DNA of 64,000 bases from Streptomyces sp. NBC_01296 (GCF_035984415.1 NZ_CP130720.1:8308001-8372000); one strand, 5' to 3'; positions 17,097-27,200 are shown, counted from the first letter of the stretch. Program-made: numbers and translations. The notes: a model not told the origin generated them from the letters alone.

Positions 17097-17504
17097 CTCG
17101 CCGGGCCGCCGCCACCGCTGAACGCGGGTTGGGGCCGGTTGCCCGCGAAGGGGTAGTTGCGGCCCGTCTGGGGGAGCCAGTGCGTGCCGGGCTGAAGCCG
17201 CCCGGCACGCACCCAACCCCGCTGCCGCGGAAGGCAGGAAGTCGGCTTGCCGGGCATCCGATACGGGCCCGCGCCGTCGCACCGGATCCGCCTGCGCCTC
17301 CAAGGCGAGTGCGACCACCCGCAAGCAGGTGATCCCCGCGCAGGGTGCGGTGGCGCCGAGTGGGACGGCTGGCTGCGAGCTGACGCTCGGTCAGTGGCCG
17401 AGCCCGTACGACGAGATCGTGGTCGGAGACGACGATCCGGCCGAGTAGCCGCCGCCGGCCGTGCTGAACGGCCGATTCCGGAACCGCGAACGAAATCCCC
17501 TTGC
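17097..17504. other. intergenic stretch, no gene seen
   Basis: About 400 bases with no convincing frame. The right end holds the promoter of the ArsR-MFS operon. Confidence 0.4.
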
Positions 17505-17532
17505 CCAATGGTCAAGAATCGTTGACCATTGG
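17505..17532. promoter_or_regulatory. perfect palindromic operator before the ArsR gene
   Basis: CCAATGGTCAA-GAATCG-TTGACCATTGG is an exact 11-bp inverted repeat with a 6-base spacer, ending four bases before the ATG of the ArsR-family gene. The half-site TTGACC also offers a minus-35-like sequence. It is very probably the site at which the regulator represses its own operon. Confidence 0.85.
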
Positions 17533-17536
17533 AGAC

Positions 17537-18076
17537 ATGCCCACTGATGAACTTCCCGAGACGTTCCACGTCACCACTGACGAGCAGCTGCGCGCCGTCT
17601 CCAATCTCACGCGTCACCGGATCATGGCCGTGCTCCGCTTCGAGCCCGCGACGATTACGCAGATCGCCGAGCGAGTGGGCCTGGCGAAGGGGAGTTCCAG
17701 CTACCACGTACGGCTGCTGGAGCGGGCCGGCCTGGTGAAGGTGGTGCGAACGCGGAAGGTCCGGGGGGTCACCGAGCGGTACTACGCGATGGCCGCACGG
17801 TCCATTGAGCTGCCGGATCCGGGCGAAGGCGGGCCGGATGTGCTCATGCGGCACGCGGTGGCGGATCTTGAAGCAGCGCCCGCGGAAAGCGAGCGGCACG
17901 TACGGATGGCGCATCTGCGGCTCACCGACGAGCAGTTCGCGGAACTGGGGGCGCGGCTGCAGGCACTGGCGGACGAGTACCGGGAGCTGTCCGATGCGTC
18001 GCTGCCGGACGCGTCACTCGTCTTCGCGCTGTTCCACCCGGCATCGCGCAAGCAGAACGAAGGAGACGCCCAGTGA
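17537..18076 (+). CDS. ArsR-family winged-helix repressor
   Basis: A 179-residue regulator. The winged helix-turn-helix covers residues 10-80: DEQLRAVSNLTRHRIMAVL, TITQIAERVGLAKGSSSYHV, RLLERAGLVKVVRTRKVRG. The C-terminal part is helical (ERHVRMAHLRLTDEQFAELG). No metal-binding cysteine pair is present, so it probably senses an organic compound. The ATG at 17537 directly follows the perfect palindrome 17505-17532. Its stop overlaps the GTG of the MFS gene (GTGA), so the two are co-translated, and the regulator probably controls the exporter. Confidence 0.9.
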   Translation: MPTDELPETFHVTTDEQLRAVSNLTRHRIMAVLRFEPATITQIAERVGLAKGSSSYHVRLLERAGLVKVVRTRKVRGVTERYYAMAARSIELPDPGEGGPDVLMRHAVADLEAAPAESERHVRMAHLRLTDEQFAELGARLQALADEYRELSDASLPDASLVFALFHPASRKQNEGDAQ

Positions 18077-19359
18077 CCTCAGACGTACGGAAGCTGCCGA
18101 CCGGGTTCGGGCGGCTGTGGACCGCGCAGACGATCTCCTCGCTCGGTGACGGGGTAACGCATGCCGCACTGCCCCTTCTCGCGCTGACGCTGACGCGGGA
18201 TCCGATGGCGCTCGCCGTCGTCACGGCCGCCGGAACGCTGCCGTGGCTGCTGTTCGGCGTGCTCGGCGGTGCGCTGGTGGACCGCTGGGACCGTCGGCGC
18301 ACGATGTGGGTCACGGACGCGGCGCGTGCGGCGCTGCTCGCGATACCGGCGGCAGCAGCCGCGCTCGACGTGCTGAGCATCCCACTGCTCGCGGCCGTCG
18401 CCTTCCTGCTCGGCCTCGGCGGACTCTTCTTCGACACGGCCGCCACGGCCTATCTGCCGGATCTGCTCGGCCGCGACCCCGCGCTCCTGGAGCGCGCCAA
18501 CTCCCGCCTGCGCGGCACCCAGACCGCCGCGTCCGGCTTCGCGGGTCCGCCTGCAGGCAGCGCCCTGCTCGCGCTCGGGCGGGCGGTTCCGCTGCTCGCC
18601 GACGCCGTGTCGTTCGCGCTCTCCGCACTGCTCGTACGGTCGCTGCCTGCCGCGCCCCGGCCCGTACCGCAGGCCCGCGAGTCGCTGCTGCGGCAGGCGC
18701 GGGCCGGCGCCTCGTACGTATTCCGGGATCAGTTGCTGCTCGGGCTCGCGCTGCGTCCGGCGGTCGGGAACATCGCCTTCCTCGCCGTGGAGACCGTACT
18801 CGCCCTCTTCGCGCACGATCGTCTCGGCATCGACACCTTCGGCTTCGGCCTGCTCCTCACGGCGGAGGCCACCGGCGGCCTGCTCGGCGCGGGCATCGCC
18901 TCGTTCCTCGGCCGACGACTCGGCACCGGCACCGCGCTGACCTGCACGGCTGCAGTCGAGGGACTCGCCATCCTGGGCCTTGCCGCCGCCCCGAACCCGT
19001 ACGTCGCCGGCCTCGCGCTCGCCGTCTGCGGAGCGGGCATGGGCGCCACGATGGTGCTCGCCCCCTCCCTCCGACAGTCGATCGTCCCCGCCCACCTGAT
19101 GGGCCGGGTCGCCGCCACCTCCCGCATGCTCGGCATGTGCGCCGCCCCGTTCGGCGCCTTCCTCGGCGGCTGGCTGGCCACCACCTACGACGTACGCACC
19201 CCGCTCTACACCGCTGCCGGCCTCCTCCTCGCCATGACCGCCGTCACGGCGACCATGACCAGCAACCGCCGGGTCGAGGCGGCGCTGCGCGGCGCCGCCC
19301 CGGCCGATGATTCAGAGCACCCGGAATACCGGGATCCCGTTCAGGCGGGTGCCCTTTAG
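18073..19359 (+). CDS. MFS transporter
   Basis: A 428-residue major facilitator protein with about twelve hydrophobic segments. It begins FGRLWTAQTISSLGDGVTHA, typical of the macrolide/drug-efflux branch, and carries the loop 2-3 signature GGALVDRWDRRRTM and a second half repeat RQSIVPAHLMGRVAATSRML. It would sit in the cell membrane and export a small molecule using the proton gradient. The GTG start overlaps the ArsR gene by 4 bases. Immediately after its stop comes a decayed IS1182-type transposase gene. Confidence 0.9.
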   Translation: MTSDVRKLPTGFGRLWTAQTISSLGDGVTHAALPLLALTLTRDPMALAVVTAAGTLPWLLFGVLGGALVDRWDRRRTMWVTDAARAALLAIPAAAAALDVLSIPLLAAVAFLLGLGGLFFDTAATAYLPDLLGRDPALLERANSRLRGTQTAASGFAGPPAGSALLALGRAVPLLADAVSFALSALLVRSLPAAPRPVPQARESLLRQARAGASYVFRDQLLLGLALRPAVGNIAFLAVETVLALFAHDRLGIDTFGFGLLLTAEATGGLLGAGIASFLGRRLGTGTALTCTAAVEGLAILGLAAAPNPYVAGLALAVCGAGMGATMVLAPSLRQSIVPAHLMGRVAATSRMLGMCAAPFGAFLGGWLATTYDVRTPLYTAAGLLLAMTAVTATMTSNRRVEAALRGAAPADDSEHPEYRDPVQAGAL

Positions 19360-19361
19360 GG

Positions 19362-19990
19362 CTCCGCGAGGTCGCTGAGCCGGTGCGCTCGCGGCAGAGC
19401 TCGAGGCGCTTGTGGCGATCCTTCGGAACGGGCTCCTCCTTGGCGGCTCGCTCTTGCTCGAGCCTGCCCCTTCGCCGCCCGAAACCAGGCCCGGCGGCGG
19501 CCCTCCCGGGTGGTCAGCTGTTCGGGCAGCTCGCCGCCGCGGGCATCGCCGTAGAGCTCGTCTTCGGCGGCGTCGATCCGGCCGCCTCGGCGAGGATCTC
19601 CCTTGCGATCTGCTCGTAGCTTCGGTTGGTCTGGTTGGTGGCCGAGGCCTCGAACTTCGAGCCGTCGACGGCGAGCACCGCCACCTCGACCAGGCCAGCC
19701 TCGGCACAGAGGCCGAGCACCTGGCCGAAGAGGTCGGCGAGGGCCTCCTGGTGGCGGACCCGGAAGCCGGCAATCGTCGTGTGGTCGGGGGCCTGGTCTG
19801 CGCAGATCGCCCGGAGGGTGACGTTCTCTCGGCAGTGGCGCTCGATCCCGCGCGAGCTTCGCTCGCCGATGCAGTGGGAGTAGGCGAGCAGGGTGAGCAT
19901 CATCTTCGGCTCGTGGGCAGCTCGGCCGTGCCCGGCGCAACGATCGGCGCCGTAGAAGGGCTCGAGGTGGAGCTGCTCGATCGCATGTGA
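19362..19990 (-). mobile_element. IS1182-family transposase remnant
   Basis: The minus strand encodes, in more than one frame, the N-terminal half of an IS1182-type DDE transposase. Visible parts are EPKMMLTLLAYSHCIGERSS, APDHTTIAGFRVRHQEALAD, VLAVDGSKFEASATNQTNRS, and after a frame change IDAAEDELYGDARGGELPEQ. The catalytic second half is missing. No terminal inverted repeats are visible. The element ends just after the MFS gene. Confidence 0.8.
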
Positions 19991-20065
19991 GGAAGTTCTG
20001 TGGCATTCCCCGATGGTCCAAAACGACCCGGACGACAGGGGTTTGTGCGACAGCCTCCTTGAGAA

Positions 20066-20362
20066 TCAGGTGCCAGAGTTGTCGACGAACCCCACGATAT
20101 CGAGGTATTCGATTTTGGGCGGGGCCCCATAAACCCCCGTCACCTTCTCGACGAGCTCCGGCGTGAAGAAGGCGCGGGCTTTCTCCTCGTCGTCCCACGC
20201 GTAGAAGTTCTTCGCCTGAACGCCGTCTTCGCCGAGCATGAAGCTCTTGAAGCGAAGGCCGGCCATGCCTTCGAACGGTCCTCGGAGTTCGTCGGCAATC
20301 TTTGCGATAGATGAACGATCGAACTTGTCGGTCTGCGTGAATGTCACGAGCACGCCGATCAT
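20066..20362 (-). CDS. small dimeric alpha/beta-barrel-like protein (YdhR/monooxygenase-like)
   Basis: A 98-residue protein starting at the ATG at 20360-20362, preceded four bases earlier by AGGAGG. VLVTFTQTDKFDRSSIAKIA, DELRGPFEGMAGLRFKSFML, and FYAWDDEEKARAFFTPELVE give the ferredoxin-like pattern of YdhR-type or ABM-like proteins. Function unknown. It stands alone between IS remnants, with a strong ribosome site, and its composition is less GC-rich than its neighbours, which suggests that it came with foreign DNA. Confidence 0.75.
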   Translation of the reverse strand: MIGVLVTFTQTDKFDRSSIAKIADELRGPFEGMAGLRFKSFMLGEDGVQAKNFYAWDDEEKARAFFTPELVEKVTGVYGAPPKIEYLDIVGFVDNSGT

Positions 20363-20529
20363 CGGGCCTCCTATCGATTGGGTGAGCAACGGTCGATCGA
20401 GTGATGCTAGCGGCGGATCCTAGTACACACGGCCGGGAATTCTGGTCGTTAGGCAGCGAGTCGGAGGTGCGGCACGCGGTCGGCACTGCGGGCCGGGAGC
20501 GCGTCGAGCTTTGCGTGCGTGAACATCGA

Positions 20530-20690
20530 CTCGGATGCACGATCGATAAGTGGATCTCGACCTGGTTCGGCCGCGAGGCGTGGATCGACAGGTGGGTCAG
20601 CCGGGCATTCTTGTAGGTGTCCTGCATCCCTGCGATCGAGGTCTTGCCGGCGTCACGGAATATCGCAAGATTGCAATGGCGCTCCCCGCC
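20530..20690 (-). mobile_element. IS630-family transposase remnant
   Basis: The minus strand reads DTYKNARLTHLSIHASRPNQ and VEIHLSIV, matching the C-terminal catalytic motif of IS630-type transposases (usually HLPIHASWLNQVEIYFSIV). Upstream on the same strand CNLAIFRDAGKTSIAGM may be further decayed sequence. Only this small part survives. Confidence 0.6.
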
Positions 20691-20715
20691 GGTTGGTGCC
20701 AGTTCGTGGACCGTG

Positions 20716-20889
20716 CAGAGGTGTGAGGCGTACGCCAACGACCAGGTCCGGCCCGCTTCGCTGGTGGCGGTGACGGCGGCCACGAACCGTTTCAGGGGTG
20801 ACAAGGATCCGGCGCAGTGGTTGCCGCCGGCGCCGTATGCGCTGTGCCGGTACGGCGCGGAGTGGACAGCGACGAAGCTCCGCCGGGGT
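20716..20889 (+). pseudogene. fragment of a secreted HNH/DUF1524-type endonuclease gene (left copy)
   Basis: One frame reads RCEAYANDQVRPASLVAVTA, TNRFRGDKDPAQWLPPAPYA and YGAEWTATKLRR. The (R/C)EAYAND and GDKDPAQWLPP elements are the most conserved part of small secreted HNH-type nucleases of actinobacteria. The signal peptide and the catalytic His region are missing. A second, more complete tail lies in the same orientation at 43641-43865 and a third at 3224-3316. Confidence 0.65.
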
Positions 20890-20891
20890 CG

Positions 20892-20994
20892 GGGCCGGGC
20901 GGCTTCCTTGTCGGCACACGGCGTTCTACCGTCGTCCGAAGTGCCTCTGCCAGCTGGTGCGGCAGTCGATGGGGTGTTGGAGGGCGGTGTCGAG
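20892..20994. repeat. ~105-bp repeat, copy 1 (other copy at 50071-50176)
   Basis: The 3' end of the GNAT-like gene plus about 35 bases beyond its stop is repeated, with roughly 85 percent identity by eye, at 50071-50176. Shared anchors include GGTGCGGCAGTCG and GGGGTGTTGGAGGG. The second copy lacks the rest of the gene. Confidence 0.7.
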
Positions 20995-21633
20995 GAGGTA
21001 GATCCCGTTGCTGAACTCCGTGAACCCGACGGACTCCCACACCTTTGCGATCTTGGTCTGGGCGGCCTTGTATCCGGGCTCGTCGTCCTCGAACTCGCCG
21101 TCGGTGGGTGCCGGCTCACAGGCGACCGCGCAGCATCCGGGGGCGAGGCGGCGGATGGCTTCGGCGGCGGCGAGGGCGCCGATCCCGTAGCCGCGCCACT
21201 GCGGTTCGATCCGTACCCGGTCCATGATCAGGAGGTCTCCGACCGGGCATTCGATGCGCCCCTCGAACGCGGGTGACCAGTGAAGTCCCGGCGTCATCGC
21301 ATAGGCGGGGTCGGTGCAGACCGAGACGATCTTCTCGATGTCACCGGTGTGGGCGTCCGCCGCCTCCCACCCGGGATCCCGGGTGAACCCGCGAACCTTG
21401 ACGAACTCCATGCCGCCGATCGGGGTCCCGTCCTCGAAGCGGCAAGGGCTCTGGCCGGGCGGGCACTCCGGGCAGCCGTCCTCGCCGTGGTACTGCAGGA
21501 TCCCCACTGACCACACTTCGAGGGTGTCCTCGAACTCGTAGGGGAGCGCGGGGTGCTCGAAGCTGTAGCGCAGCACGATGTCGGCGGCCTCGAAGGGCAG
21601 TGCGCGGGGCGCCTGCCTGGGGATGTAGTCCAT
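20926..21633 (-). CDS. GNAT-like acetyltransferase-fold protein
   Basis: A 235-residue protein starting at the ATG at 21631-21633. The second half contains LLIMDRVRIEPQWRGYGIGA, a clear acetyl-CoA binding R-G-Y-G-I-G-A motif, followed by LAAAEAIRRLAPGCCAVACE and AKVWESVGFTEF. The first half is a family-specific region with a CPECPPGQSPC cluster of cysteines. Substrate unknown. The very 3' end of this gene is duplicated as a short relic at 50 kb. It stands alone. Confidence 0.7.
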   Translation of the reverse strand: MDYIPRQAPRALPFEAADIVLRYSFEHPALPYEFEDTLEVWSVGILQYHGEDGCPECPPGQSPCRFEDGTPIGGMEFVKVRGFTRDPGWEAADAHTGDIEKIVSVCTDPAYAMTPGLHWSPAFEGRIECPVGDLLIMDRVRIEPQWRGYGIGALAAAEAIRRLAPGCCAVACEPAPTDGEFEDDEPGYKAAQTKIAKVWESVGFTEFSNGIYLLDTALQHPIDCRTSWQRHFGRR

Positions 21634-21891
21634 CCCGCCACCGTAGGAGCAGCATGCGGAGGCCCGGGCTGAGAACAGCCGAACTACATCACCGGGAGTG
21701 AGCCGCCGCCTTGCTCGTGCCAGGGCCGCTGGGTGGCCAGGAAGTAGAGCCCCGGCGCTGACCCGGTTCCCGTATGGCGTGCGACTTTTCGAGAGGGTTG
21801 CCGCCCGGTTCGTTCGGCCGCTGGTGATCGTTGAGCTGGGCTGTCGCGCGTGCTATTTTTTGTGAGCAATCGTTCAACTATGGAGGTGCTC

Positions 21892-22488
21892 GTGGGGCGC
21901 AGACAGCTCTGGGACCAGGCAGAGGTCCTGGCTTCTGCCATGCGGCTGTTCCGGCGCCAGGGCTACGTCGGCTCCTCGCTGCGGGACATCGAGGCGGCGA
22001 CCGGGCTGCACCCGGGCAGCCTGTACCGGAACTTCGAAAGCAAGGACGGCTTGTTCCGCGCCGCCCTGGACGCCTACAACGATCAGGTTGTCCGGGGTCG
22101 GGTCCGGGAGCACCTCCTGGAGCCGGCAGACCCCGTGGCGGGCATCCGGTCGTTCTTCACTTCGGCGTTCGAGACCGGCCCCGGTCCCGATCCGGGCTGT
22201 CTGCTCACCAACACCGCCGTGGAGTCCTTCACCGTCACCCAGGCCGCCGATGCGGTCCGCCGAGGGCTGGAGACGATCGAGTCGGGCTTCGCCGATGCCC
22301 TGACGCGCGCCCGTGCCCTGGGCCTGCTGTCCGCAGATCTGGACGTCGAGGTCTCGGCAGCCCACCTGCTGGCGCTCTATCAGGGCCTGCTGGTGCTGGT
22401 CCGGGCCGGCACGCCCCTCACGAAACTGCACACGATCACCGACGGCGCGATGGCGTCGATCGGCCCCAAGAAAGAGGGACAGCGATGA
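21892..22488 (+). CDS. TetR-family transcriptional regulator
   Basis: About 198 residues. The DNA-binding region reads QAEVLASAMRLFRRQGYVGS, SLRDIEAATGLHPGSLYRNF, ESKDGLF. The C-terminal domain is of the TetR_C type found with small ligand sensors (GCLLTNTAVESFTVTQAADA). I chose the GTG at 21892 because GGAGG lies five bases upstream; the ATG at 21880 is inside that site. Its stop overlaps the ATG of the SnoaL-like gene (ATGA), so both form a two-gene operon closed by a strong hairpin. Confidence 0.9.
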   Translation: MGRRQLWDQAEVLASAMRLFRRQGYVGSSLRDIEAATGLHPGSLYRNFESKDGLFRAALDAYNDQVVRGRVREHLLEPADPVAGIRSFFTSAFETGPGPDPGCLLTNTAVESFTVTQAADAVRRGLETIESGFADALTRARALGLLSADLDVEVSAAHLLALYQGLLVLVRAGTPLTKLHTITDGAMASIGPKKEGQR

Positions 22489-22832
22489 GTGACTCACAGC
22501 AGCTCTGGGAGAACTATGCCGCGTGCTGGTCGGCCGATCCCGGCGAGCGGCTCGCCGCACTCGGCGCGGTCGCGGTCGACGACGTCGCGTACCGGGACCC
22601 GGGCACGGAGGTCGGCGGGCGGACCGAGCTGGCCGCGTACATGGCCGGGTTCGCCGGAGCCTTCCCGGGTCACCGGTTCCGCATCGACGAAGTACTCGAG
22701 CACCACGACCGGTCGCTCGCACGGTGGACCCAGCTCGGCGAGCAGGGCGAACCGGCCATGGCGGGCGTGAGCACCGCGCTCCACCGCGACGGCCGGCTCG
22801 CCGACATCACCGGGTTCTTCCTGCCCGCCTAA
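22485..22832 (+). CDS. SnoaL-like (NTF2-fold) protein
   Basis: A 115-residue single-domain protein of the NTF2-like fold: LWENYAACWSADPGERLAAL, DDVAYRDPGTEVGGRTELAA, FAGAFPGHRFRIDEVLEHHD, and ITGFFLPA at the end. These proteins bind or turn over small hydrophobic substrates; here the role is unknown. It starts at the ATG overlapping the TetR stop codon, so its expression is tied to that regulator. Confidence 0.85.
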   Translation: MSDSQQLWENYAACWSADPGERLAALGAVAVDDVAYRDPGTEVGGRTELAAYMAGFAGAFPGHRFRIDEVLEHHDRSLARWTQLGEQGEPAMAGVSTALHRDGRLADITGFFLPA

Positions 22833-22844
22833 ACGGATCCCGCA

Positions 22845-22890
22845 GCCTCGCCGAGCACGTCGCCGATCAGCTGGCGCCGCTCGGCGAGGC
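22845..22890 (+). terminator. 12-bp perfect hairpin closing the TetR-SnoaL operon
   Basis: GCCTCGCCGAGC and its exact complement GCTCGGCGAGGC are separated by 22 bases, starting 12 bases after the SnoaL stop codon. Confidence 0.65.
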
Positions 22891-22904
22891 ACCATCTCAC
22901 CGAC

Positions 22905-23279
22905 ACTGCGTCAGCGGGTACTGCGCGGTCACGGCATCCAGTTCGAGAGGGTGGTGGGCCAGGGCGCTTCCCCGCAGGGCAGGGCTCCTGGACGGAGATC
23001 GCCCAGTACCTGGGTATCGGTTCAGCAGAAGCGGAAGGGCGTTTTGCCGCGAGCCTGGACGGTTGGAACACGGCCTTCGGTGTTCCCTACCGGCTCGACG
23101 ACACCGGTCGAAAGCGCATACCCCAGCTGCCAACGGCAGCGTATGACCCCGCTTGGGCATGCGACCGGCTCGACACCTGGGCCGGGAACCGGCTCATTCT
23201 TGTCAACGACAAGCGTCCCGTCAGCTCGGGTCTGGTCATGGCTCTGCCAATGAGTAGCACCCCTGGAATGCCTGGCTGA
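22905..23279 (+). pseudogene. frameshifted, 5'-truncated gene of unknown family
   Basis: From about 22989 a frame without a start codon reads SWTEIAQYLGIGSAEAEGRF, AASLDGWNTAFGVPYRLDD, and CDRLDTWAGNRL, ending in TGA at 23277-23279. The part just before it continues in another frame (GHGIQFERVVGQGAS). I recall Streptomyces proteins of the form SWAEIGRHLGV...RFG...LDEW in which this helix-turn-helix-like segment recurs, but I cannot name the family. One frameshift and loss of the start make it non-functional. Confidence 0.5.
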
Positions 23280-23417
23280 CCCGGCCCCCGGGACCGGCGT
23301 CAGGGTCGTTCTCGGTGGCGACCAGACCCGCGGCGCCATCGGCGACGTCCACGGCGTGATCGCAGAGGACCAGGCGTGCCAGCGCTTGGCGGGTGAATCG
23401 GGCACGGTCGGCGTCGT

Positions 23418-23927
23418 ATGGGGTCGTCTCAGTCACCCGCACAGCCTCGCAGGCTGTGCCCGCATCGACCGGTGGCCTACCGAGAGTTCCTCACCGAACT
23501 CGGGGGCAGTGGTGCCGGCCCCTTCTACGGGCTCCTGCCGCTGGAGGAGTGCAGGCTGCTGTTCACCATGAACCGGAAGCCACCGGATGGCAGCCCGCGA
23601 GGATTCACACACGTGAGCCACCCGGACGCGCTGGAAGGCGACCTGTTCCTGCACATCGTCGAGATGGGCTGCAGCGATCTGTGCCTCATCGCAGTCACCG
23701 GTCCCCTTGCCGGCCGCGTGGTCACCGGCAACGCGGACGGATTCCGGCCTCCGAATGTCTCCTCGGCGAGGGACTTTCTCAGCTGGTACGAACGCTGGCT
23801 CAACCACATGCAGGCCGGCAAGGACAACCGTGCGCTGGGGCTCACCTCCCCGTCGACCGTCGCAAGCGCCCCATGGGGACGTCGAGTTGGGGAGGGCCGA
23901 CGACGACCACGTGCCCGGGCGGATTGA
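23418..23927 (+). pseudogene. N-terminally truncated SMI1/KNR4-family protein
   Basis: From about 23472 the frame reads AYREFLTELGGSGAGPFYGL, LPLEECRLLFTM, GDLFLHIVEMGCSDLCLIAV, TGPLAGRVVTGNADGFRPPN and FLSWYERWLNHM. These are the central and C-terminal parts of an SMI1/KNR4 (SUKH) domain, a family often acting as immunity protein against polymorphic toxins. The first ~50 residues of the domain are replaced by unrelated sequence (MGSSQSPAQPRR), so the immunity function is probably lost. No toxin gene is adjacent. Confidence 0.6.
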
Positions 23928-24201
23928 GGAAGAGCGGACTCGGGGCTGGATGACCACTGGGCGCGTGTCTCGTGAGACATGGCGCGGTCTGGAGAACGAC
24001 GGGCACCGGCCGCCGATGTGGACCCGCCGCGGGTCACTGGGCCGGGGCGGTTTCCTCGACCTGGTGGCCGCTGCCGGGCGCCGCAGTAACCAGAGCGGGT
24101 GAACGGACACACCCGATGGGCCCCCAGTCGCTCCGCGTCGCGGCCCTCCCGTCTGCGGCGCGGCTTACGGTCGGGATGTGCGTACCCGCGAGGAGACCGT
24201 C
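23928..24201. other. leader region of the giant operon
   Basis: This 274-base gap must contain the promoter of the four-gene operon. I see a short perfect inverted repeat CGGGTG-aacggaca-CACCCG at 24096-24115 that could be an operator or small hairpin, and a TACGGT box at about 24167. No convincing minus-35 partner is visible. No gene is present. Confidence 0.4.
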
Positions 24202-27200
24202 GTGAACCCGTTCGACGTCGTGCTGACCGGTGTCGCGTACGTGCCCGGCGATCCCTGGTTCCTCGGACTCCGCTGGCAGGCAGGCGACGGCACCCCCGCA
24301 CCCGCCTACCGCGAACGGGGCGGGACGGGCGCCCCGGGCAACTTCCCGTACGCCACGCAGCTCTTCTCGTCCGCGGTTGCGGAACCCCGGTACGCCGTCG
24401 GTAAACCGGTCGCCGCCGACGGCGACACCAGCGGGACATGGGACCAGAAGCGGGCCGGCTACACGCTCAAGCCCGGCAGCCAGTACTGGATCGCGGTCGT
24501 CGGCAACCCGCCGTCGATGGCCTCCAACACCGTCGCGGTCCTCTGGCAGCCGCCGTCCTTCGTCTCCGTCACGTGCGACGGCACCGCGCTCGACGTTGCC
24601 TGGGCACCGGGCGGCGCGGGCGCGACCGGGGCGGTCGCGACGCTCACCGCGGGGGGCGCCGAGGTGTGGCGCGGCTCCGCGGCTCCGGCCGCGCCATCGG
24701 CCGCCGCGGTGGCATCGCGCTTCGACGTGGCCGGCGCGCCGCTCGCGCTCGCACCCGGCACGCTGACGCTGACGCTGCGTCCGACCGCGACCGACGCGCA
24801 CGCCGTCTCCACCGGGCCCGCCGCGGTCGCCACGGCGTACACGCACCCGCCCGTCGTCCTGACGACGGCCTACGCCTCGGGCAGCGCCGTGACCGGTCTC
24901 AGCTACGCCGCCGAGGTCGCCCCGGCGGGCAACACCGGCCTCCAGTACGCGGTCACCCTCCTCGACGGACGCGCACGCCTGGCCGGGCCAACGCTCGTCA
25001 CCGCCACACCGGACGGCGACACCGCCGTGCTCAACGTGGTGGTACCCCGCGTGCCGAGCGGCTCGCCGCTCGCGCTCGTCGTCGCCGCGGCCGACCAGGT
25101 CGCAACGGGTCCGGCGTCGGCGCCGTTTCCGCTCCTGGCCGTCGCGCCGTCGGTCGAGGAAGCGGTCTGCGCAGTCCCGGGCACGGTCGAGCTGCTGCTC
25201 CGTTCCCCGACGGGCGCCACGTTCGTCACCGTCACGGAGGCCGAGGTACCGGTCGCCACTGCCGTCGTCGAAGGCAGGACAGGCCGGATCGACGTCCCCG
25301 CCGGCACCGGACCCTACGCCGTCACCGCAGCCGCCGTGGCCGGGGCGGCGACCGGCGTACCGGGTGCTCCGGTGCCGCTGCTCACCGCGCATCCGGTGCT
25401 GGTGTCCGCCGCGTACGACGGCACGACCGTCACCGCGCGGTGGACCGAGCCCGCCGGGTCACCCGCCGCCTACCGGCTCCGTGTCCTGTCGGGTGGCGTC
25501 GTGGTCGCCACGGCGCCGGCAGGCAGTACCTCCGGCGCCGTCGACGTCCGGGTCGACGGCGAGCTCGCCGACGGCCGGCTCGTCGTCGACGTAACGGGCG
25601 TGACCGGACCGGTTGTCGGGCCTGCGTCCGGGCCGCTGCCCCTCGTCACCCGGGCCCCGCGGGTCACGGCCGCGGCCACCGACCCTGCGACCGGGACGAC
25701 GGCCGTCGCCTGGCAGGCGACCACCGGCGCCACCTCCTACCTCGTACAGGCGTTCCGCGACGGGCTCCGTGACGGCGAGCCGCGCACCGTCACCACGCCG
25801 TGCTGCGATGTCACCCTCACCCCGGGAGCGGACGCCGCGATCGCGGTCGCGGCCGTCGTGAGCACCACCACGACGACGGTCGCCGGCCCCTTCGGCGACC
25901 CGTACCCGCTGCCGACGGCGCAGCCGGTGGTCTCACGGGTGGCGTTCGACGGCGCCGACGCAACGGTCTCGTGGCTCCCGGTCGAGGGCGCCACCGGCTA
26001 CCGCGCCACCGCGCTCGCCGCCCGGTCGGCCGGCTCCGGCAGGGCGCCGGTGGGCGCCACCGAGGTGACGTTCGCGGTCGACACCATGGCCGGCGGCGAC
26101 TACACCGTCGTCGTCCAGGCGCTGCGCGGGGCGGACGCGGGACCGCCGTCGCCCCCGGTGCCGCTCGTGCCCGAGAGCTGGTTCCTCTCGGCCGGGCCGG
26201 CCACGACGGCGTACCCGTACGTCTACACCTCCGCCGGCGTCGCCCCCGCAGCAGGCGATGTGACCGTGGCCCTGCCCGGCCTCGGGACGTCGTTCACCGG
26301 GCCGGTGGAGAAGGACGCGTTCCGGGTGGACGCGAGCGGACGCACACTGACCGTCCGTGCGGTGCCCTTCACACCCGAGGCGGTGCGCACCACGCTGCGC
26401 GAGGCGTACGCCGCGTTCCTCACCGCCGTGGAGGAGAAGGGCGCGGACGCGGTCGGAGTCGCGCTGCTCCAGCAGGCGGTGTCCCGTGCGATGCCCCAGA
26501 CGTTCGCCGAAACGCTTTATTACGCCTACGGCCTCGACGCCGACGCCGGGTACGTCGACCTGCGCCCCGGCGTCGTGCTCCGTGTGGCGTTCGCCGACTA
26601 CGTCAATGCCGGCCAGTCCGCACCGCCGCTCTACGTCAACGGCTGGGTCGGCACCGGCCACGCCGATTACGACGTCACGCCGTGGACCGCGGCCGACGGC
26701 AGGCGGCTCGCCCTTGACGCCTTCCTCGCGCAGCTCGTCGCGACCGGCGCGTTCTCGGTCGGCGCTCCGGCCGGCAGCGGCAACGTCGTGAGCGGGCTCG
26801 CCGACGCGGCGGACCTGTTCGGCGTCGTCGCGCCCGCACGGTACTTGCGGCTGTTCGCCCCGGAGCGGCTGGCCGCGGCGGACGCCGTCGGGACGGCGAG
26901 GACGAGCTCCGGGTTCGCGATCGCCGCCGCCGGCTCGTGGGCGGCCATCGAGGCCGCGGGGCGTGACCCGGGCCCTGGCTGCCCCGCCGTGGACTTCCGC
27001 GGCCGCGCCGTTCTGCGCGCGTGCGTGCGCGTGTTCGTGGACGGGGCCGAGGCCGTCGTGCCGATCGGCACGACGGTGGGCGACATGCTCGCGCGCCACG
27101 GCCGCCGCCCACCGCACGGCGCCGGCCGCGCCACCGGCGTCGCCCTCGACCGCGCGACCGGTCCGATCCCCGTGAACGGCGGCTACGACGTCGCCGCCTC

